This document shows, in pieces, positions 1-5,348 of a stretch of 5,348 nucleotides of DNA. This DNA is from Hyphomicrobiales bacterium (GTDB lineage: Bacteria > Pseudomonadota > Alphaproteobacteria > Rhizobiales > Rhizobiaceae). The position numbers and the translations under genes are program-made. Within the stretch, counting starts at the first letter, position 1, and every line of letters starts with the position of its first letter. Where the stretch lies: contig JAATGD010000336.1 of assembly GCA_015654965.1 (NCBI GenBank), positions 1-5,348 of the forward strand. Reading direction: 5' to 3'. The notes beneath the pieces were generated by a model. It had not been told where the DNA came from. It searched no databases and was given only the letters and a program-made list of their open reading frames with translations.

Positions 1-318
1 ATGAATGTTGGAAAGATGCACCTCGACGGCCGTAACCTTGGCCGCACGAATAGCATCATGAATGGCAACTGAAGTGTGGCTGTAGGCTGCCGGATTGATC
101 AGGACATAGGCATCTTCATCGCCTGCCTCCTGAATCCAGTGGACCAGTTCGCCTTCGTGGTTGGACTGACGAAAATCCACGTCGAAACCGAGCGAGTGAG
201 CCTCACGGCTACAATCCGCTTCGATATCGGCGAGTGTCGCCGCACCGTATATGCCCGGCTCGCGCTTCCCAAGAAGATTGAGATTGGGGCCGTTGAGAAT
301 ATAAACTCTTTTCGCCAT
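1..318 (-). CDS. aroQ: 3-dehydroquinate dehydratase, type II (partial, C-terminus beyond window)
   Basis: Type II dehydroquinase catalyses the dehydration of 3-dehydroquinate to 3-dehydroshikimate, the third step of the cytosolic shikimate pathway to aromatic amino acids and chorismate. The window holds 106 codons from the ATG at 318 to the left edge; the family is usually about 145-155 residues, so roughly the last 40 are missing. The start reads MAKRVYILNGPNLNLLGKRE. Residues expected at the active site fall at the family positions: Arg19 and Tyr24 in the flexible lid (REPGIYG), Asn75 (LINPAAYSH), His81, and His101 in the VEVHLSNIH strand. An in-frame ATG at 324 would add two residues, but ATG 318 matches the usual N-terminus and has a weak GGATGG ahead of it. 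In related alphaproteobacteria this gene often precedes accB-accC, which would lie off the left edge. The identification is firm; the exact start is less so. Confidence 0.95.
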   Translation of the reverse strand, partial: MAKRVYILNGPNLNLLGKREPGIYGAATLADIEADCSREAHSLGFDVDFRQSNHEGELVHWIQEAGDEDAYVLINPAAYSHTSVAIHDAIRAAKVTAVEVHLSNIH

Positions 319-494
319 ATCCATCCGCAGTCGATACGCGTTACCACGAAATTTCAGTCACACTTCGCTTTCCATATAGAGAGCTTGGATGCAAGTCGAA
401 ACCTTTTAATTGAGGTGAGATATCCGGCTTGCGTGGTTTTCCCGCTATTCTTTGGAATATGTAAGCTGTTTAAAGCCTCTTTATTGACTGAACC
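319..494. other. Intergenic region between dsbA-like gene and aroQ
   Basis: These 176 bases hold no gene I can support. The stretch is more AT-rich than its flanks, as expected for a leader or promoter region of aroQ. I see no convincing intrinsic terminator after the oxidoreductase gene: there is no strong GC hairpin followed by a T-run on the minus strand. The oxidoreductase transcript may therefore run into aroQ or end by Rho. Confidence 0.5.
373..401 (-). promoter_or_regulatory. Weak candidate promoter for aroQ
   Basis: Read on the minus strand, a TATATG box (373-378) lies 17 bases downstream of TTTCGA (396-401). The -10 is fair and the -35 matches the TTGACA consensus at only three positions. 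A start about 7 bases past the -10 would leave a leader of about 50 bases before the aroQ ATG. This is a pattern match in an otherwise empty region, nothing more. Confidence 0.22.
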
Positions 495-1280
495 TTACTT
501 CGTCTTGGTAGCCGCGCGTGCGTCGGCAATTTTTTCAATGAGGTCATCCGCGCCCACCGCACCGGGAACAAGCTCGTTGCCGATGATATAGGATGGCGTG
601 CCGGTGATGTTGAGCTGGGTTGCAAGCTGATAGGTTGCCTGAAATGCGCCGGTGATTGCCGGGTCTTTCATCTTTTCGCGCAATGCTTTCTCGTCGGCGC
701 CAAGTTTCACCGCATCGGCTATGGCTGAATCCTCTGTCGCACGTTCCTGTGCGCCGAGAAGGACACTGTGAAACTCGGCATATTTCTCCGGCATCAGCGC
801 CTTGAAAGCCTGAGCTACGATATGCGCGCGAACGGAATCGGGTCCGAGTATAGGAAACTCCTTCATCACAAAGCGCACATTGGGATCGTTTTTCAAAATG
901 GCCTGCATGTCGGGCAGGGCGCGTTTGCAGTAGCCGCAATTATAATCGAAAAATTCGTAAACCGTAACATCGCCATCGGGATTGCCGAACACCGCATCGT
1001 GCTTGGCATCATAAAGCGCGCTCTGGTTGGCAGCGAGCACCTGCTTGACCTGTGCCTGCGCTTCTGCGGCCTGCTTGGTTTCCAGAGCATTTTGCATTTC
1101 AAGAAGAAGCTCTGGATTTTTCAGAAGATAATCACGAACGATTTTCTCGACTTCCGTGCGGTCCAGAGGGGATGCAGACGAAGCCGCTTGTGCGGGGACT
1201 GCTGTAATGGATGGCAGGCTAAGGCTGATAGCGAGTGCGGCAATGCCGCCTGCAAGAGCGATGGAAACTGATTTTTTCAT
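495..1280 (-). CDS. DsbA-family periplasmic thiol:disulfide oxidoreductase (ScsC/Com1-like)
   Basis: A 261-residue secreted thioredoxin-fold protein that probably forms or rearranges disulfides in periplasmic proteins. The N-terminus is a Sec signal peptide: MKKS, a hydrophobic Ala/Leu/Ile core, then a likely cut after PAQA (residue 32). Residues about 40-90 form a charged helical segment (TEVEKIVRDYLLKNPELLLE) like the N-terminal oligomerisation domain of ScsC-type proteins. The thioredoxin part follows: strand VTVYEFFDYN, active-site CGYC at 115-118, a helical insert at about 145-215, and the cis-proline loop Gly-Thr-Pro at 227-229 (NITGTPSYIIG). The ATG at 1280 is chosen over a TTG four codons upstream because it directly begins the signal peptide and has a GGA seven bases before it. 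The gene starts 45 bases after the M48 protease frame ends, so the two are likely co-transcribed. Homologues are often labelled 27 kDa outer membrane protein (Com1-like), but the signal peptide and fold point to a soluble periplasmic enzyme. Whether it is an oxidase or an isomerase cannot be told from sequence. No DsbB or DsbD partner is present in the window. Confidence 0.92.
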   Translation of the reverse strand: MKKSVSIALAGGIAALAISLSLPSITAVPAQAASSASPLDRTEVEKIVRDYLLKNPELLLEMQNALETKQAAEAQAQVKQVLAANQSALYDAKHDAVFGNPDGDVTVYEFFDYNCGYCKRALPDMQAILKNDPNVRFVMKEFPILGPDSVRAHIVAQAFKALMPEKYAEFHSVLLGAQERATEDSAIADAVKLGADEKALREKMKDPAITGAFQATYQLATQLNITGTPSYIIGNELVPGAVGADDLIEKIADARAATKTK

Positions 1281-1325
1281 TTTAAATTCCAATCCATATT
1301 CGCTTTGGGTCAGTAACCTGCGGCG

Positions 1326-2339
1326 TTATTTCTTTTTTGTTTTGGTGTTGATGATATCCTGTGCGCGCAGCCAGTCGGGTGTGCCGGATTTCATCTGTTT
1401 TTGTGCGCGAATGGCAAAAATCTTGGCCTGCTGGATATTGCCCGAATAATAGTTCTGGTCCGCTGTCGCAAGGTCGGCGAGGGCCATATCGCCCTGCTGG
1501 CCATAGGCTTGCGCCAGATAACCATAACCGCCCGGAAATTCGGGGTCGGAAGCAATACCGGCCTTAATCTCCTTGATGGCGGTGGGCATATTGGCTTTCG
1601 TACCCGTGAGCATGAGCGCCCGACCATAATTCATGCGCAGAAGGGCCGACTTGCGCGGATCAAGCGATACGGCCTTCTGGAAAGCCTTGGCCGCTCCTGC
1701 CGCATCATTGGCCTTGATCAGCACTTCGCCGCGCATTTCATGAAAATAGGGATTGTTGGGCTGTTCCTTGATCAGCGCATCGAATTTCGGCAGTGCCGAG
1801 CGGGCCGAGCCATTGAGGTACGTGGTGATCGCATTGCCATAACGGGCTGCAAGTCCGCCGGGATTGCTGCGGAACATGCGCTGCAATGCGCCCATATTGT
1901 CCGAATAAGCGGCGATCTTGGCGCGCGCCATGTCATGACGCAATTGCAGGGCTGTTGAATCGGTCTTGTTGAAATAGGGGCTTTTTTTCGCAAGTTCTTC
2001 CAGATTGGCGATGCGCTCCCGCGGGAGAGGGTGGCTGATGCGATACTGGTCGATCTGCGTGCCGGAAAGCGAAAGGGCCGAGGCAAAACGCTGGAATGTA
2101 TCGAGCATGCCCTTTGTCGATTGTCCTGTGGAATTGAGATAGTTGACGGCCATCCGGTCGGCAGTCATTTCCTCGGTGCGCTGATAGCTCAACAGCGTGC
2201 GCATGGCCATTTCGGTACTGCCCAAGGCAATACCGCCACCTGCGCCCGCCGCCGAACTGCTGCCTGCGGCAGCACCCGCGACACCTGCCCCGACGCCAAG
2301 AAGTGCGCCAATGACCGCCATGGTGCGGGCACGGCTCAA
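1326..2339 (-). CDS. C-terminal fragment of the M48 metalloprotease (TPR part), probably not translated on its own
   Basis: This is the remainder of the interrupted protease frame. Possible restarts are the TTG at 2339 or the ATG at 2321; neither has a recognisable ribosome binding site, and the product would have no signal peptide cleavage site, so it could not fold as a periplasmic protease. It contains a hydrophobic Gly/Ala-rich helix, the third zinc ligand in TEEMTADRMA, the HPLPRERIANLEELA motif, and helical pairs of TPR type such as ALPKFDALIKEQPNNPYFHE and AAKAFQKAVSLDPRKSALLR. It ends in a Lys-rich tail (NTKTKKK). I list it because automatic annotation may call it as a separate gene; I regard it as debris of the pseudogene. 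Confidence 0.45.
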   Translation of the reverse strand: MSRARTMAVIGALLGVGAGVAGAAAGSSSAAGAGGGIALGSTEMAMRTLLSYQRTEEMTADRMAVNYLNSTGQSTKGMLDTFQRFASALSLSGTQIDQYRISHPLPRERIANLEELAKKSPYFNKTDSTALQLRHDMARAKIAAYSDNMGALQRMFRSNPGGLAARYGNAITTYLNGSARSALPKFDALIKEQPNNPYFHEMRGEVLIKANDAAGAAKAFQKAVSLDPRKSALLRMNYGRALMLTGTKANMPTAIKEIKAGIASDPEFPGGYGYLAQAYGQQGDMALADLATADQNYYSGNIQQAKIFAIRAQKQMKSGTPDWLRAQDIINTKTKKK

Positions 2340-2342
2340 CTG

Positions 2343-2345
2343 TTA
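2343..2345 (-). other. Premature in-frame TAA stop in the M48 protease gene
   Basis: On the minus strand the frame reads CAG GAC CGC CTG CGC TAA CAG TTG AGC CGT, that is QDRLR-stop-QLSR. Coding similarity to the M48 family is seen immediately before (HETGHLAGGHQ) and soon after (membrane-associated helix, then TEEMTADR) in the same frame. This points to a nonsense substitution and not an insertion or deletion. Confidence 0.85.
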
Positions 2346-2738
2346 GCGCAGGCGGTCCTGATGACCACCCGCCAGATGGCCGGTTTCATGGGCAATCACG
2401 CCAATGATTTCATTGGGTGTTTCCGCCTGCATGATCGCGCCCGTATTGATGAAAATACGGCGACCATCCACGAAGGCGTTGAAGCTTTGCGAATTGACGA
2501 GAACGATACGCACACCACGACCGCCCAGTTTCGCAGCCTTGAGGATGGGGGCGGCATAATCGGCGACAAGGGCTTCGATTTCGGCATCGCGCACGATCGG
2601 CACGCCACGCGATTGCGCGGATGCGGGCAGGATGCCTGTCGCGGCAATGGCAAGGGCTGAAAGTGCGGCCACCGAACGGCGGACAAATCCGCCGTTAGAA
2701 AAGCACTTGGCCAAAAATGGCGCAGTCCGTGCTACCAT
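2343..2738 (-). CDS. N-terminal fragment of the M48 metalloprotease (131 aa, truncated)
   Basis: This is the part of the interrupted protease gene that can still be translated from the native start. It carries the signal peptide, the first strands and helices of the peptidase domain (DAEIEALVADYAAPILKAAK; VRIVLVNSQSFNAFVDG; IFINTGAIMQ) and the HETGH motif with two zinc-binding histidines and the catalytic Glu118. It ends ten residues after that motif, so it lacks the third zinc ligand, the rest of the peptidase domain and the TPR domain. A secreted but inactive and probably unstable product is expected. Confidence 0.6.
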   Translation of the reverse strand: MVARTAPFLAKCFSNGGFVRRSVAALSALAIAATGILPASAQSRGVPIVRDAEIEALVADYAAPILKAAKLGGRGVRIVLVNSQSFNAFVDGRRIFINTGAIMQAETPNEIIGVIAHETGHLAGGHQDRLR

Positions 2739-2772
2739 GATGCTGGTCGTCCTTCTCCAATGGGTCGCGAAT

Positions 2773-2801
2773 CTTATAGCCTGTCAGATGACCGGCTTCA
2801 A
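2773..2801 (-). promoter_or_regulatory. Probable sigma70-type promoter for the M48-protease / DsbA-like unit
   Basis: On the minus strand TTGAAG (2796-2801) is followed after exactly 17 bases by TATAAG (2773-2778): four of six and five of six matches to the -35 and -10 consensus. Transcription would begin near 2766, giving a leader of about 28 bases that includes the purine-rich GGAGAAGGA before the ATG at 2738. Position, spacing and match are all good; no experiment backs it. Confidence 0.5.
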
Positions 2802-2847
2802 ACCACCAAATCTGCGCGCAATGATCCACGACGTCATAAAGGTGCTG

Positions 2848-2875
2848 TTGCTTTATCATTCCGGCGTTTATACGG
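2848..2875 (+). promoter_or_regulatory. Candidate promoter for the aminotransferase gene
   Basis: TTGCTT (2848-2853), a 16-base spacer and TATACG (2870-2875) form a weak sigma70-like match on the plus strand. A start near 2882 would leave a leader of about 37 bases that includes the GGAGG before the TTG start codon. The -10 element overlaps an imperfect palindrome, which is why the site is worth listing despite the modest match. Confidence 0.28.
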
Positions 2876-2878
2876 CGG
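2861..2878. repeat. Imperfect inverted repeat in the divergent intergenic region
   Basis: CCGGCGT, a four-base TTAT centre and ACGGCGG form 7-base arms with one mismatch (the fourth position of each arm). No T-run follows on either strand, so a terminator is unlikely. The location between two divergent genes, over a possible -10 box, would suit a regulator binding site; this is inference from position only. Confidence 0.3.
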
Positions 2879-2908
2879 GTTGAGAATTGTTCTATCCGGT
2901 TCGATTGT

Positions 2909-2921
2909 GGAGGTAAATTTG
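2909..2921 (+). promoter_or_regulatory. Shine-Dalgarno and TTG start that decide the aminotransferase N-terminus
   Basis: GGAGG at 2909-2913 is a strong ribosome binding site and lies five bases ahead of TTG (2919-2921), the only start-type codon at a proper distance. The upstream in-frame ATG (2760) has no comparable site, and the in-frame GTG at 2907 overlaps the site itself. Confidence 0.75.
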
Positions 2922-4082
2922 ATCACTCTTTCCGGCCGCAGCGCGGTTGAGCCATTTCATGCCATGGATGTTCTGGCCGAGGCAAACCGCCGTCGTGCAG
3001 CAGGCCATCCGATCATTTCCATGGCGGTTGGCCAGCCCGCCGATCCGGCGCCGCAGATCGTACGTGAGGCCGCAGAGCGCGCTTTGAAAGATGGACGTAT
3101 CGGTTATACGGATGCGCTGGGCCTGATGGAACTGCGCGAAGCCATCGCCGCGCATTATCAGGATCATTATGGCGTTACGGTTTCGCCGCAGCGGATTGCC
3201 GTCACCACAGGCTCATCGGCGGCTTTCAATCTCGCTTTCATCGTCTATTTCGATCCCGGCGACCGGGTGGCGATCACCCGTCCGGGCTATCCGGCCTATC
3301 GCAATATATTGACCGCCCTTGGGCTTGAAGTGGTTGAAATACCAACCAGCCACGGCACGTCCCCGGCGCTTACAGCCGAGGCATTGGCCGCAGCGCATGC
3401 GCAAAAGCCGTTGAAGGGGGTGCTGTTTGCCAGCCCTGCCAATCCGACAGGTGCGCTGATCGATGATGCGGAACTGGGCAAAATCATCGAAACCGCTAAG
3501 GCTCTGGGGATTCGCGTGATTTCCGATGAAATCTATCATCGGCTTTCCTATGAAACCGGCGATACCAGCGCTTTAAAATTTTCGGACGATATCACGGTCA
3601 TCAATTCTTTCTCCAAATATTATTGCATGACTGGCTGGCGCATCGGCTGGATGGTGCTGCCCGAGGCTGACGTGCGCGCCGTGGAATGCCTTGGCCAGAG
3701 CCTTTATATTTCAGCACCAGAACTCTCGCAGCGTGCCGCGATCAAAGCCTTTGAGGCGACGATTGAACTCGAACGCATCAAGGATCGCTATCGCGAAAAC
3801 CGCGCTATTTTGCTGGAACATCTGCCGCGTATGGGGCTGAAACTGGCCGCGCCCATGGATGGCGCGTTTTACGCCTATTGCGATGTCTCGCGTTTCAGCA
3901 ATGACAGCATGGAATTTGCCCGCAAAATGATTGCCGAAATCAATATAGCGGCCACGCCGGGGCTTGATTTCGATCCGCTTGACGGACACCGCACCATGCG
4001 CTTTTCCTATGCGGGCAAGGTCGAGGAGATGCAAGAGGCGGTGCTCCGGCTCGAACAATGGCTGCCAGCGCAGAGATTATAA
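2919..4082 (+). CDS. Class I PLP-dependent aminotransferase (aspartate aminotransferase-like)
   Basis: A 387-residue fold-type I aminotransferase, the usual length, transferring an amino group between an amino acid and a 2-oxo acid in the cytosol. Landmarks from the chosen start: MAVGQPADP at 35-43, the PLP-phosphate loop TTGSSAAFNL at about 97-105, Tyr124 in RPGYPAY, Asn175 in SPANPTG, Asp203 in ISDEIYHRLSYE, the Schiff-base Lys233 in NSFSKYYCMTGWR, Arg241, and the substrate-carboxylate Arg361 in TMRFSYA. The frame is open back to an ATG at 2760, but the first 53 codons look like translated intergenic sequence (Arg-rich, no family similarity). GGAGG at 2909-2913 sits five bases before TTG 2919, giving MITLSGRSAVEPFHAMDVLA, a normal family N-terminus; TTG is therefore preferred. 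It is transcribed alone, divergently from the M48 gene and convergently to rne. Substrate preference cannot be read from sequence: aspartate, aromatic or other amino acids are possible, and no pathway partner adjoins it. Confidence 0.93.
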   Translation: MITLSGRSAVEPFHAMDVLAEANRRRAAGHPIISMAVGQPADPAPQIVREAAERALKDGRIGYTDALGLMELREAIAAHYQDHYGVTVSPQRIAVTTGSSAAFNLAFIVYFDPGDRVAITRPGYPAYRNILTALGLEVVEIPTSHGTSPALTAEALAAAHAQKPLKGVLFASPANPTGALIDDAELGKIIETAKALGIRVISDEIYHRLSYETGDTSALKFSDDITVINSFSKYYCMTGWRIGWMVLPEADVRAVECLGQSLYISAPELSQRAAIKAFEATIELERIKDRYRENRAILLEHLPRMGLKLAAPMDGAFYAYCDVSRFSNDSMEFARKMIAEINIAATPGLDFDPLDGHRTMRFSYAGKVEEMQEAVLRLEQWLPAQRL

Positions 4083-4091
4083 ATACCAAAG

Positions 4092-4119
4092 AAAAACCGG
4101 CGTTTCCGCCGGTTTTTTT
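4092..4119. terminator. Bidirectional intrinsic terminator between convergent genes
   Basis: CCGGCG (4097-4102), loop TTTC, CGCCGG (4107-4112) form a perfect 6-bp GC stem, extended by five A-T pairs (4092-4096 with 4113-4117). On the plus strand seven T follow (4113-4119), starting 31 bases after the aminotransferase stop. On the minus strand the stem is followed by five T, placing the same hairpin just after the rne stop at 4140. One element can thus end both transcripts. Confidence 0.88.
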
Positions 4120-4139
4120 ATGTTTTATGAAAAGAGATT

Positions 4140-5348
4140 TCAGAAGAAACCCTTTTTCTGCCACCAGCCGCCGCGCTTGGGCTTTTCCTCTTCGCTGGCG
4201 CTTGATGTCACGACCGGCTCCACGGGCTTTGCCGGTTTTTCGACGACCACTTCCTCTGCCGCAGGCTTTGCTACCGCCTTGCGGGTGCGACGCTTGGGCT
4301 TTTCAGCTTCAGGCGCAGCCGTTTCTTCAACAGGCGCGTCTTCGACTTTCTTGCGGGAGCGGCTCTTGCGTGCAGGCTTGGCCGGTTCTTCCTGCGCTTC
4401 GACCGACACGACTTCCTGTTCGGCGCTTTCGGTCTTGGCCGATTTGCGTGCGCGGGTTTTGCGTGCAGGCTTTGCCTCTTCCGCAGGTGTTTCGACAATG
4501 GTTTGCGTTACCGAAACGGCTTCCACGATTTCAACTGTGCGGACTTCCGGCGCGGCTGTTTCTTGTGGGCTGACCTCGGCCTTTACAGGGAGAACAGGCG
4601 TGTAGCCGACAAATTCGGGATCCGGCACCTTGTTGGCACTGAACTCGTCGTCGCGACGGTTCTTGCGACCACCCCGACGACCCCGACGACGCTTGCGGCG
4701 ACGTTCTTCTTCGCTGGATTCAGTATCGGACGGCGTTTCAGCGCTCTTTTCATCGTCGCTGCTGTCGCCATCTTCAGCATCATCCTGCTCGGCCGATTGC
4801 TCGCGATTGTCGCGATCACGTCCACCACGGCGCCGGCGACGGCGACGCTTGTTGCGCTCACCTTCTTCCTCGCGCTCCTTGCGCACTGGCACTTCAGCCT
4901 TGATTTCGTCTTCGGCCTCGTCGTCCTCAATCGGGATTTCCGGGTCTTCGATATCGTCCTCATAGACCATCGGCTGGATGGGTTGGATGGTGACGGGACG
5001 GGTCGAAGGCGCGCCCTTGTCGATAACGAACTGCTGATGACCGACGCTTTCATCAGCATCGATCCTGATTTCGGCACCAAAACGGCCTTCAAGATCGGCC
5101 AGCAACTGGCGCTTGTGGTTCAACACATAAAGGGCAGACGCCGCAGGCGTGCGCACGACAATATCGTAGCCCGAATGGCGCAGCAGGAAATCTTCGATGC
5201 CACGGATGATATGCAGCGCCATGGACGAATCCGAACGCACATGGCCGGTGCCGCCGCAATGCGGGCAGACCTGCATGGTGCTTTCGAGAACCGAGGCGCG
5301 AATACGCTGGCGCGACATTTCCAGAAGGCCGAAATGCGAGATGCGGCC
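4140..5348 (-). CDS. rne: Ribonuclease E, C-terminal part (partial, N-terminus beyond window)
   Basis: RNase E is the endonuclease that starts bulk mRNA decay and processes rRNA and tRNA precursors; it scaffolds the RNA degradosome. The visible 402 residues are open to the right edge; the S1 domain and most of the catalytic core lie outside. The segment begins with GRISHFGLLEMSRQRIR, then the zinc-link motif CPHCGGTG (fragment Cys28 and Cys31) through which RNase E subunits dimerise, and the small domain (HIIRGIEDFLLRHSGYDIVV, then ADLEGRFGAEIRID). From about fragment residue 110 it is low complexity and surely disordered: an acidic stretch, two Arg-rich blocks (4809-4850 and 4653-4703) separated by an Asp/Glu/Ser run, an Ala/Pro/Lys/Glu tail with a repeated KPARK unit, and a terminal GGWWQKKGFF. 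In Caulobacter RNase E a comparable C-terminal GWW peptide binds PNPase; the same contact is inferred here. The Arg-rich blocks probably bind RNA or an RNA helicase. No membrane-anchor helix is visible in this part. Identification is secure. Confidence 0.95.
   Translation of the reverse strand, partial: GRISHFGLLEMSRQRIRASVLESTMQVCPHCGGTGHVRSDSSMALHIIRGIEDFLLRHSGYDIVVRTPAASALYVLNHKRQLLADLEGRFGAEIRIDADESVGHQQFVIDKGAPSTRPVTIQPIQPMVYEDDIEDPEIPIEDDEAEDEIKAEVPVRKEREEEGERNKRRRRRRRGGRDRDNREQSAEQDDAEDGDSSDDEKSAETPSDTESSEEERRRKRRRGRRGGRKNRRDDEFSANKVPDPEFVGYTPVLPVKAEVSPQETAAPEVRTVEIVEAVSVTQTIVETPAEEAKPARKTRARKSAKTESAEQEVVSVEAQEEPAKPARKSRSRKKVEDAPVEETAAPEAEKPKRRTRKAVAKPAAEEVVVEKPAKPVEPVVTSSASEEEKPKRGGWWQKKGFF
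4350..4472 (-). repeat. Duplicated KPARK-type unit within the RNase E tail
   Basis: KPARKTRARK (4443-4472) and KPARKSRSRK (4350-4379) are two copies of one basic unit, 93 bases (31 codons) apart. Fourteen bases, TTGCGTGCAGGCTT on the plus strand, are identical at 4366-4379 and 4459-4472. A looser third copy (KPKRRTRK) lies further toward the C-terminus. This suggests growth of the tail by internal duplication. Confidence 0.6.

Larger units (their letters stand above)
1326..2738 (-). pseudogene. M48-family metalloprotease with TPR domain (BepA/YfgC-like), interrupted by in-frame stop
   Basis: One continuous frame of 471 codons (stop included) encodes a secreted zinc metalloprotease but carries a TAA at codon 132 (2343-2345). 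Before it lie a signal peptide (basic MVARTAPFLAKCFSNGGFVRR, hydrophobic core, cut near PASAQ, residues 40-42) and the zinc motif HETGH at 117-121. After it the same frame continues without a shift: a Gly/Ala-rich hydrophobic helix (residues about 140-165), the third zinc ligand Glu190 in TEEMTADRMA, the conserved HPLPRERI motif (His236), then TPR-like helical repeats from about 300 to 440. Both sides align to one family in one frame, so a single base substitution explains the break, most simply CAA (Gln) to TAA; the next codon is CAG. E. coli BepA is a periplasmic protease and chaperone that helps assemble or degrade outer membrane proteins such as LptD; a similar role for the intact ancestor is inferred. 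The ATG at 2738 has GGAGAAGGA upstream, its 3' end about 11 bases from the ATG. Readthrough, a sequencing error or a recent strain-specific mutation cannot be excluded. Confidence 0.85.

Noticed and set aside
76..591. 171-codon plus-strand frame over aroQ and the intergenic region
   Set aside because: It covers the aroQ strand in antisense and runs across the end of the oxidoreductase gene; the composition is that of a shadow frame.
1401..1958. 185-codon plus-strand frame opposite the TPR part
   Set aside because: Antisense shadow of the TPR-coding frame; no family resemblance or start signal.
2326..2360. A frameshift or small insertion as the cause of the broken protease gene
   Set aside because: Family motifs before and after the TAA are in the same frame, so a substitution is enough; no duplicated bases or IS ends are visible.
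2031..2660. 209-codon plus-strand frame opposite the M48 protease gene
   Set aside because: It lies antisense to a gene with clear family motifs, is Cys/His/Thr-rich without recognisable domains, and has no ribosome binding site; a by-product of GC-rich codon use on the other strand.
3964..4605. 213-codon plus-strand frame crossing the terminator and the rne tail
   Set aside because: It spans the end of a real gene, an intrinsic terminator and the antisense of rne; its Ser/Ala/Thr-rich product is the mirror of the Arg/Glu/Ala coding on the other strand.
4653..4860. A CRISPR-like or tandem repeat array in the rne region
   Set aside because: The periodicity comes from runs of Arg, Asp and Glu codons; units are irregular and there are no spacers.
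4630..4965. Ser/Arg-rich 111-codon plus-strand frame
   Set aside because: Antisense of the Arg- and Asp/Glu-rich RNase E tail; low complexity on one strand forces low complexity on the other.

Overview
The window looks like a chromosomal housekeeping stretch from an alphaproteobacterium of the order Hyphomicrobiales, most likely Brucella or a close relative (Ochrobactrum). This rests on my recognition of the protein sequences, on the alphaproteobacterial type of RNase E tail (Arg-rich blocks and a terminal GGWW motif), and on the gene order aroQ / DsbA-family protein / M48-TPR protease / aminotransferase / rne. I could not run a search to confirm the genus. I see no phage, IS element, CRISPR array, tRNA or rRNA.

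Layout, left to right. (1) 1-318, minus: the N-terminal two thirds of aroQ (type II 3-dehydroquinate dehydratase), cut by the window edge. (2) 319-494: a gene-free stretch with at best a weak promoter for aroQ. (3) 495-1280, minus: a secreted DsbA/ScsC-like thiol oxidoreductase with a CGYC active site. (4) 1326-2738, minus: an M48 (BepA/YfgC-like) periplasmic metalloprotease with a TPR tail. Its reading frame is interrupted by an in-frame TAA at 2343-2345, so it is annotated as a pseudogene with two fragments. (5) 2739-2918: a divergent intergenic region with a good promoter for the minus-strand pair and a weaker candidate for the plus-strand gene, the latter overlapping an imperfect palindrome. 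(6) 2919-4082, plus: a class I PLP-dependent aminotransferase that probably starts at TTG. (7) 4083-4139: a convergent gap holding a strong hairpin that can terminate transcription in both directions. (8) 4140-5348, minus: the C-terminal 402 residues of RNase E, with its 5' part outside the window.

The M48 and DsbA-like genes are 45 bases apart on one strand and probably share one transcript. Both products would work on protein folding and quality control in the periplasm. The premature stop separates the HExxH zinc site from the third zinc ligand, so it should inactivate the protease, and it may also lower expression of the oxidoreductase gene downstream. This broken gene is the most notable feature. 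I found no evidence of an undescribed multi-gene system.
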